Both the position numbers and the translations under genes were made by a program. Shown here piece by piece: positions 1 through 4,031 of a DNA stretch of 9,121 nt. The stretch comes from an uncultured bacterium. GTDB taxonomy: Bacteria > Patescibacteria > ABY1 > SG8-24 > 2-12-FULL-60-25. The stretch covers positions 1 through 9,121 of the forward strand of contig CALMET010000137.1 of NCBI GenBank assembly GCA_937863195.1. Reading direction: 5' to 3'. The stretch's first letter is position 1; each line of letters begins with the position of its first letter. Under the pieces are notes generated by a model. It was given only the letters and a program-made list of their open reading frames with translations, was not told the DNA's origin and made no database searches.

Positions 1-8
1 ATGGGCTC

Positions 9-1130
9 ATGGACGGCGATATCTCTCCTGTTGAGTCTGAACAGCTACAACTTCTTGCAAGAGCGCGAGAAAGCATAATAAACATGTCGCTCGCAGAAGA
101 GCTTTCAGAGAGAATCGAAACGGTTATTGCAAACGCGCTATTTAATCGTGCCCTAAATAAAATGGATGCATTAACAAATGAAATTCAGTCAAATACCAAA
201 GCAGAACAGACGGAGTCATCACTCGAATCTGTCATGTCGACACTCGATAGCCTCTCCAAAAAACTCCCCCCAATGTCCGAGAAGTGGGAGCAGCTCATTG
301 AAAAATATAAGGGAGTTCTCGCACTCAAAGATCAGGGCGGTGTCGAAGTGCAAGAAATTTTTCGTGGGATTTTTGATAAATACTCAGATACGATTGACAA
401 TGAACTTGTCACTCGCGAGCTAAAATTACGCCAAGCCGCTGGCCAAAATTCTTCTGTCGAAGAAGTGATGCAGAGCATGTTTGGACGAACACCAGATGAA
501 ATCGCCAAGTTAAAGTCAGAAAACAGAATGAACGTCGTCAAGCTCATTGATGAGCTAAAAGAACAAACACACATCACATTTAATGATATTACCAAGCTCC
601 ACGCGGTCAATAACCGTGGGATCGTACCAAAGAGTTATTCGAAGATGCGCGACTTTAAAGATGGCACCATCGTGACATTTGGTACCCGCGTAGGCACCCT
701 CGAAGAAGACTTACCGGGCGAAATCGATGCCTTCGATAAAAGACTTGATGATTTTCAAATCATCGCCGATGCACAAAAAATAGGTGACCTCGCTTATCGA
801 GTTGGCGTAGCAAAAATGCATAACGAATTACTCGACATGCATCCATATGCCGATAGAAATGGCAGCACGACATTACTTTTTGTTGAGCTTATGATGGCGC
901 GCAGAGGATATGAACCGCCAGAAAAGAAAGAGAGTAGCTACTATAAAGCCCTAGGCGGCGCGCTCTCGTTTGATCCAATCGCTATGAGTCTTGTAGGACA
1001 CGAGCATTACAAGATCGCAAATGTTCCGGGATATTTTGAAGGCGAGACAACCAAACGAAATAAAAAAACCTATGATCGTGTCGTCGATCTTGTAGTGAAG
1101 CAACGCGAGGCGCAGAAAAAGTCCGCCTAG
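9..1130 (+). CDS. Fic/Doc-fold protein with degenerate catalytic motif
   Basis: The C-terminal half (about residues 185-320) reads as a Fic domain. It has an 'LHAVNNRGIVP' segment near residue 197 followed by 'FGTRVG', then the signature loop HPYADRNGS at residues 278-286. The canonical Fic motif is HPFx(D/E)GN(G/K)R. His278, Pro279, Asp282, Asn284 and Gly285 are kept, but Arg283 replaces the first Gly and Ser286 replaces the phosphate-binding Arg. Fic enzymes usually transfer AMP or another nucleotide moiety to a target hydroxyl; with these changes, classical AMPylation is doubtful. Residues 1-180 are helical and charged and match nothing I recognise. I found no inhibitory [ST]xxxE[GN] motif. 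The frame is open to the left edge, so the true start may lie outside the window, and no ribosome binding site is visible before this ATG. It converges on the leftward gene at 1197-1721. The fold assignment is fairly sure; activity is uncertain. Confidence 0.75.
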   Translation: MDGDISPVESEQLQLLARARESIINMSLAEELSERIETVIANALFNRALNKMDALTNEIQSNTKAEQTESSLESVMSTLDSLSKKLPPMSEKWEQLIEKYKGVLALKDQGGVEVQEIFRGIFDKYSDTIDNELVTRELKLRQAAGQNSSVEEVMQSMFGRTPDEIAKLKSENRMNVVKLIDELKEQTHITFNDITKLHAVNNRGIVPKSYSKMRDFKDGTIVTFGTRVGTLEEDLPGEIDAFDKRLDDFQIIADAQKIGDLAYRVGVAKMHNELLDMHPYADRNGSTTLLFVELMMARRGYEPPEKKESSYYKALGGALSFDPIAMSLVGHEHYKIANVPGYFEGETTKRNKKTYDRVVDLVVKQREAQKKSA

Positions 1131-1151
1131 CCCTATTCATCATAAACAAAA

Positions 1152-1174
1152 GACTGCCCACAGTTTGGGCAGTC
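1152..1174 (-). terminator. Rho-independent terminator of the 1197-1721 gene
   Basis: A perfect 9-bp stem (1152-1160 with 1166-1174) encloses a 5-nt loop. On the minus strand it is followed by TTTTGTTTATG (1151-1141). It lies 22 bases past the stop of the leftward gene. The plus side has no T-tract, so it would end the rightward Fic-like transcript only weakly. Confidence 0.85.
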
Positions 1175-1196
1175 AGTGTCAGAGCAAGGCTCGCGA

Positions 1197-1721
1197 TTAT
1201 TCGCGAGCTTTTGCGTAGGCGATTTTGCGCGTCTTCGGAAGAATGCCGAAGCGCACGTTGATCTTTGCGAGATCACAACCAGGTGCATCGATCACCGGCG
1301 GATACTCACGGTCATATCTTGTGAGCCTCACGCATGCCACGATACCCTGCGGATGAGCATTGAACATGTGTATGCGTCCGCTGGACATTTTCCCATCACG
1401 GCGGGTGATCTGCATCATCCACGTCGTATCAGGCGTCAGTTTTTTGTTGCACCATGAAACCAGCGCCTCGAGGCGAAAGTCTTCACGAGACAAAAACAAG
1501 ACATCGACTTCGAGACCTTTGCCATTGGCATCAAAGTCATTCTCCGTACCTGGCACTGGCGCCTGCGCATCTTGAGCAATCTCGCGCACCTCCAAAAGAG
1601 CGACGCCCAAACCTTCATCGATCACACAATGAAGCAGTTGCCAGGGCGGCAATATCTTCACCGCAAAACTTGGCCGATCGACATGATTGTCGCTCGCAGA
1701 ATCATCTTCTTTGTTGGACAT
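1197..1721 (-). CDS. Uncharacterised WC/DGKxxSGR protein, paralog 1
   Basis: This is a 174-residue soluble protein that I do not recognise. The start MSNKEDDSAS at 1721 is chosen because GAGGTG sits just upstream on the minus strand; an upstream in-frame extension to 1820 would run back across the promoter and the preceding terminator. The core is W90-C91, then W101, then D109-G-K-x-x-S-G-R116, then QGIVA at 125-129. The neighbouring gene at 1830-2315 shows the same residues at identical spacing, so the two are tandem paralogs. The N-terminal 20 residues are polar and acidic, and the C-terminus is basic. No signal peptide, membrane segment or catalytic signature is seen. It has its own promoter (1749-1778) and terminator (1152-1174), so it is probably monocistronic. 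Function is unknown; a small beta-rich binding domain is possible but unproven. Confidence 0.8.
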   Translation of the reverse strand: MSNKEDDSASDNHVDRPSFAVKILPPWQLLHCVIDEGLGVALLEVREIAQDAQAPVPGTENDFDANGKGLEVDVLFLSREDFRLEALVSWCNKKLTPDTTWMMQITRRDGKMSSGRIHMFNAHPQGIVACVRLTRYDREYPPVIDAPGCDLAKINVRFGILPKTRKIAYAKARE

Positions 1722-1748
1722 GTACACCTCACAAAAAACAGCAGAAGG

Positions 1749-1778
1749 AGTATCGGACGTAAACCGATTGATTGTCAA
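1749..1778 (-). promoter_or_regulatory. Promoter of the 1197-1721 gene
   Basis: On the minus strand, TTGACA (1778-1773) is followed after 18 bases by GATACT (1754-1749). The start codon lies 27 bases downstream. The -35 overlaps the T-tract of the preceding gene's terminator. Confidence 0.6.
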
Positions 1779-1784
1779 ATAAAA

Positions 1785-1807
1785 GCCGCCCAGAGATAAT
1801 GGGCGGC
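1785..1807 (-). terminator. Terminator of the 1830-2315 gene
   Basis: An 8-bp GC-rich stem (1785-1792 with 1800-1807) has a 7-nt loop and is followed on the minus strand by TTTTATTT (1784-1777). It lies 22 bases past the stop codon of paralog 2. The final T residues are also the beginning of the next gene's TTGACA. Confidence 0.85.
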
Positions 1808-1829
1808 GTTTCGTGATCAAGTGACCACC

Positions 1830-2315
1830 TCAGCACGTGAGAGCGTAGCTCTGCGTTACGAATCCGAGGACCCGCATGCTTGGCGACTCTCTCAAGCAGA
1901 GCTTTTTGGGCATGAGCTTTGGATCGGCCAGACTTGGCAACGACTTGGAGTAGCCAACATGGAGATGGACGTGAGCAACGACACCCTCTGATGAGAGAGT
2001 GAATGAACAGACCCTGCCCGACACCTCCTTACCGTCTTGGCGCTGAACGATAATACGCCAGCGATCCCTGTCACCTTCAGTCAGGCTGCACCAGCGAGTG
2101 AGGTCGCCCGTAGGCAATGTACGTGATGGAAAAAGGATTTCCAGCTTCTTTCCAGATTCGTCATCGAATCTGGGAGCGATATCCTGCACCGACAAAACGT
2201 CGAATGTGACAGGCGAACGAGAATGCCGGGACAAATAGTCCCAAGCCGACGCCCAAGGATTTACCTCGGGACTGATTTCGCTTTTACGCTCAGGAAACTT
2301 CAATACCTTGCCCAT
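1830..2315 (-). CDS. Uncharacterised WC/DGKxxSGR protein, paralog 2
   Basis: This 161-residue soluble protein begins MGKVLKFPER. The start at 2315 is supported by GGAGGTG four bases upstream; the earlier in-frame start at 2333 would lie upstream of that site. Its core is W75-C76, W86, D94-G-K-x-x-S-G-R101, and EGVVA at 110-114. This aligns without gaps to the gene at 1197-1721, and both also share an FD..GK.LE...F.SR stretch before the core. The two are therefore an old tandem duplication that diverged strongly at both ends. I recognise no named family. There is no membrane segment or secretion signal. Two further cysteines lie near the C-terminus (C130, C161). Function is unknown. Confidence 0.8.
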   Translation of the reverse strand: MGKVLKFPERKSEISPEVNPWASAWDYLSRHSRSPVTFDVLSVQDIAPRFDDESGKKLEILFPSRTLPTGDLTRWCSLTEGDRDRWRIIVQRQDGKEVSGRVCSFTLSSEGVVAHVHLHVGYSKSLPSLADPKLMPKKLCLRESPSMRVLGFVTQSYALTC

Positions 2316-2361
2316 CGAACACCTCCACATCACCGAATAGCGGATGTAATGAACCGGTTTA

Positions 2362-2390
2362 GAATTAGCATTAATTTACAATTATGTCAA
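2362..2390 (-). promoter_or_regulatory. Candidate promoter of the 1830-2315 gene
   Basis: On the minus strand a consensus TTGACA (2390-2385) is followed after 17 bases by TAATTC (2367-2362), a poor -10, preceded by TGC (extended -10). The interval is AT-rich and lies about 46 bases before the start codon. The -35 is convincing; the -10 is not. Confidence 0.4.
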
Positions 2391-2421
2391 GTTTTATGTA
2401 GAACTAGCGAAGTCTAAGCGA

Positions 2422-2450
2422 TTGACAAAAGCGCTATTTTGTGGTATTAT
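2422..2450 (+). promoter_or_regulatory. Strong promoter of the 2459-2779 gene
   Basis: TTGACA (2422-2427), a 17-base spacer, then TATTAT (2445-2450) with an extended -10 TGG. The expected transcription start, near 2457, is at or next to the ATG at 2459, which implies a leaderless mRNA. Confidence 0.85.
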
Positions 2451-2458
2451 ATGATTAT

Positions 2459-2779
2459 ATGAATAACATGATGAACAATGTTCCTAAGCCTAGTGGTGAT
2501 GGTATGATGCCAATTGACCAAATCCGCGCCAAAGAACGTGAAAGCATCGTGCCTAATACCGGTGAAGCCTCAGAAGAAGTCCGCAACTCGCTTGCAGAAG
2601 TAGATGAGATGCTTACACAAGAAGAATGGGACGCTAAAATCCAAGCCGCTAAAGTTGCTTCGGGCGATATTAACGCCATGATCGAAGATGCTGGCCCAGT
2701 GAATGACGGTGACAAAGCATTAGACGGCAATGAATTCATCGAAGGCGAAGACGTCGACCTTGAAGACGCAGCCGAATAA
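2459..2779 (+). CDS. Small acidic protein, leaderless mRNA
   Basis: This 106-residue protein begins MNNMMNNVPKPSGDG. A GTG in frame at 2441 was rejected because it lies upstream of the -10 box. The chosen ATG is 8 bases past the -10, with no room for a Shine-Dalgarno site; ATGs at 2468 and 2471 are alternatives. The protein is strongly acidic, especially the last 35 residues, which are rich in Asp and Glu with 'GNEFIEGEDVDLEDAAE' at the end. The middle (about 40-75) looks helical, with EEVRNSLAEVDEML and EEWDAKIQAAK. There are no cysteines, membrane segments or recognisable motifs. It is a monocistronic unit with a consensus promoter and a strong terminator, which suggests high expression. 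Function is unknown. Confidence 0.75.
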   Translation: MNNMMNNVPKPSGDGMMPIDQIRAKERESIVPNTGEASEEVRNSLAEVDEMLTQEEWDAKIQAAKVASGDINAMIEDAGPVNDGDKALDGNEFIEGEDVDLEDAAE

Positions 2780-2787
2780 CCTCGCTT

Positions 2788-2813
2788 AAAAATGCCCTTC
2801 GGGGCATTTTTTT
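2788..2813 (+). terminator. Terminator of the 2459-2779 gene
   Basis: A perfect 10-bp stem (2788-2797 with 2802-2811) closes on a TTCG tetraloop and runs into seven T residues (2807-2813). It lies 8 bases after the stop codon. Confidence 0.95.
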
Positions 2814-2841
2814 GTTTGTGTATAACGTCGCGTTCTTGATG

Positions 2842-2850
2842 TGGTATACT
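2842..2850 (+). promoter_or_regulatory. Extended -10 promoter of the 2876-3187 gene
   Basis: TGG followed by TATACT (2845-2850) gives an extended -10 like that at 2442-2450. No good -35 is seen 16-18 bases upstream. The expected start of transcription is near 2857, leaving a leader of about 19 bases with no Shine-Dalgarno site. Confidence 0.5.
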
Positions 2851-2875
2851 GCCCCCATTGTTTATTAGCTCTTTT

Positions 2876-3187
2876 ATGCCTACTCCAAAACGCACCCCTA
2901 CAAAGTCCAAAGCTGTTGCCGCCACGGTAACCGCGCCCGTTATCACCAAGAAAAAATCCGAAAGCCATATCCCAACGGCTTCAGTGATGTGGATCGCGGT
3001 ACTCGCTCTCGTCTTCTCGTTCACCGGCATTACGCTCTCTGCCATGGCTAAAAGCACACCAATGCAACGTCCTGCGACAGCAACGTACGATCTCAAGGCC
3101 GAAATCAAAGGCCTAAACGATCGCTTAGAACGCATCGAGAAAAAAGTCGACGCCCTCAAAGCTCCGACAGCAACCACGACCAATTAA
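2876..3187 (+). CDS. Small single-pass membrane protein with coiled coil
   Basis: This is a 103-residue protein. The ATG at 2876 (MPTPKRTPTK) is preferred to a TTG at 2858, which falls at the predicted transcription start. Residues 1-30 are basic and Thr/Ala/Pro-rich. Residues 37-57 form one hydrophobic helix (VMWIAVLALVFSFTG...). Residues 72-95 form a short charged coiled coil (DLKAEIKGLNDRLERIEKKV). By the positive-inside rule the basic N-terminus would be cytoplasmic and the coiled coil extracytoplasmic; this is an inference. No signal-peptidase site is obvious. The tail is Thr-rich. The layout is typical of small envelope-tethered proteins that oligomerise through a coiled coil. No family recognised. 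Confidence 0.75.
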   Translation: MPTPKRTPTKSKAVAATVTAPVITKKKSESHIPTASVMWIAVLALVFSFTGITLSAMAKSTPMQRPATATYDLKAEIKGLNDRLERIEKKVDALKAPTATTTN

Positions 3188-3198
3188 ACAAGGCAAAC

Positions 3199-3233
3199 AA
3201 AAAATCTCCCGACGTTATGTCGGGAGATTTTTT
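3199..3233. terminator. Bidirectional terminator
   Basis: A perfect 15-bp stem (3199-3213 with 3219-3233) has a 5-nt loop, six A residues on the left and six T residues on the right, so it works in both directions. It ends the 2876-3187 gene on the plus strand and the tRNA-Leu transcript on the minus strand. Only two bases separate it from the tRNA CCA end. Confidence 0.95.
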
Positions 3234-3235
3234 AA

Positions 3236-3322
3236 TGGTGCTGAGAGAGGGACTTGAACCCTCATAACCTTGCGGTCGCTAGGTCCTAAGCCTAGTGCGT
3301 CTGCCAATTTCGCCATCTCAGC
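3236..3322 (-). tRNA. tRNA-Leu (anticodon UAG)
   Basis: The minus strand folds as a class II tRNA. The acceptor stem is GCTGAGA with TCTCAGC, the discriminator base is A, and CCA is encoded (3238-3236). The anticodon stem CTAGG/CCTAG holds the loop CTTAGGA, giving anticodon UAG, which reads CUN leucine codons. A long variable arm (around CGACCGCAAGGTTAT) fits tRNA-Leu. The T arm GAGGG-TTCAAGT-CCCTC is intact. It lies between the DM13 gene and a bidirectional terminator. Confidence 0.97.
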
Positions 3323-3332
3323 CTGCGCCCGC

Positions 3333-3361
3333 ACGGTAGCGCGAGCAGGCGTCGCGGTCAA
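3333..3361 (-). promoter_or_regulatory. Candidate tRNA-Leu promoter
   Basis: On the minus strand TTGACC (3361-3356) is followed after 17 bases by TACCGT (3338-3333), a weak -10. Transcription would begin a few bases before the mature tRNA 5' end at 3322. The TGA stop of the DM13 gene lies inside the -35. A GC-rich inverted repeat (3321-3326 with 3345-3350) covers the same interval. Co-transcription with the DM13 gene is the alternative. Confidence 0.45.
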
Positions 3362-3942
3362 TTGATCACGGCCGTCGCCATGATGGCTTTATAGGGGACG
3401 TTCACAATCGCGATCGCCTTAATCTCGTCTAAAGTCATTTCTGCAGGGACGGCATAAACCTGGGTCCCTCGCACGGATTTTAACTCCCCTAGATCAACGG
3501 ATGCACCTTCAAAATCGTCAAAGGTCACCGGCTGACGCTTCGCTAAATACACGCGCAATGAGGGGCCCTGGGTCATTGAAACGCTTTCATCAAAAACGAC
3601 ATAGAGTTGGGTACCCGTACTCACAATACGCACCATCCCCTCGGCCGATTCTCCTGTAACCGGGGTGAGATTCGCTAATCGCTCAGGGATACCGCCATCA
3701 AGAATATCGATCGATGACTTATTTTCAGCTTGTTTCAGCTCGGCTGAAAGCTCGTTCGTTACGAGATCCCCTATTGGCGCTTTTGCGAGGGCGATTGCTT
3801 TTTCGGCGTTACTCATGTGAGCTAGAGCATAGGACGTTGGAGCAAATCCAAGCTGGTAGCCATAGCGAACAAAGGCGAACACCGCCGCGGCAACCACGAT
3901 AATCACGACGGCGACAAGGCCCGTCATCACTTGCTTCTTCAT
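3358..3942 (-). CDS. Membrane-anchored DM13-domain protein
   Basis: This 194-residue protein has an N-terminal anchor (MKKQ, then a hydrophobic helix at about residues 7-26), so the rest should face outside the membrane. Residues 94-194 match the DM13 domain pattern: 'EGMVRIV', then GPSLRVYLA (126-134), DDFEG (142-146), and LGELKSVRGTQVYAVP (151-166). DM13 domains are proposed to act in extracytoplasmic redox or electron transfer, with a nearly invariant cysteine near the end. Here the matching stretch is IAIVNVPY (177-184), and the protein contains no cysteine at all. Classical DM13 redox chemistry is therefore unlikely, and a binding or adhesion role is more plausible. Residues 40-75 form a helical linker. 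The start follows a -10 by only 9 bases with no Shine-Dalgarno site. It is divergent from the secreted Ig-like repeat gene. Confidence 0.8.
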   Translation of the reverse strand: MKKQVMTGLVAVVIIVVAAAVFAFVRYGYQLGFAPTSYALAHMSNAEKAIALAKAPIGDLVTNELSAELKQAENKSSIDILDGGIPERLANLTPVTGESAEGMVRIVSTGTQLYVVFDESVSMTQGPSLRVYLAKRQPVTFDDFEGASVDLGELKSVRGTQVYAVPAEMTLDEIKAIAIVNVPYKAIMATAVIN

Positions 3943-3951
3943 ACGTTCAAA

Positions 3952-3981
3952 AGGATACCAAAATGGCTAAGGTTTGAACAA
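3952..3981 (-). promoter_or_regulatory. Promoter of the DM13 gene
   Basis: On the minus strand TTGTTC (3981-3976) is followed after 18 bases by TATCCT (3957-3952), with an extended -10 TGG. The predicted start of transcription is within a few bases of the ATG at 3942, giving a leaderless or nearly leaderless mRNA. Confidence 0.6.
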
Positions 3982-3989
3982 TTATTTGA

Positions 3990-4018
3990 TTGACAAAAAC
4001 GTATTTTAATGCTATAAT
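3990..4018 (+). promoter_or_regulatory. Consensus promoter of the Ig-like repeat gene
   Basis: TTGACA (3990-3995), 17 bases, then TATAAT (4013-4018) preceded by TGC: both boxes are perfect and there is an extended -10. Transcription should begin near 4025, leaving about 7 bases before the ATG at 4032. Only 8 bases separate it from the divergent DM13 promoter's -35 box. Confidence 0.93.
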
Positions 4019-4031
4019 CTGACAAATACCT

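Noticed and set aside
332..610. Leftward open frame inside the Fic-like gene
   Set aside because: A Ser-rich antisense shadow with no promoter, ribosome site or family resemblance.
1722..1820. N-terminal extension of the 1197-1721 gene
   Set aside because: It would read through the previous gene's terminator and the gene's own -35 and -10, and the internal ATG has a good GAGGTG site.
9..2315. A Fic-based toxin-antitoxin pair with the convergent neighbour
   Set aside because: Fic toxins are usually co-directional with a small antitoxin. Here the neighbour is convergent, has a duplicate of its own, and lacks any antitoxin signature; the Fic catalytic arginine is missing too.
2441..2458. GTG start for the small acidic protein
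   Set aside because: It lies upstream of the -10 box of the gene's own consensus promoter, so it would not be in the mRNA.
2858..2875. TTG start for the small membrane protein
   Set aside because: It falls at the predicted transcription start, and the ATG at 2876 begins a sensible basic N-terminus.
2455..3183. A 242-codon leftward open frame
   Set aside because: It runs antisense through two rightward genes, their promoters and a perfect terminator. Its translation is low-complexity Ser/Ala/Val-rich, with no start signal.
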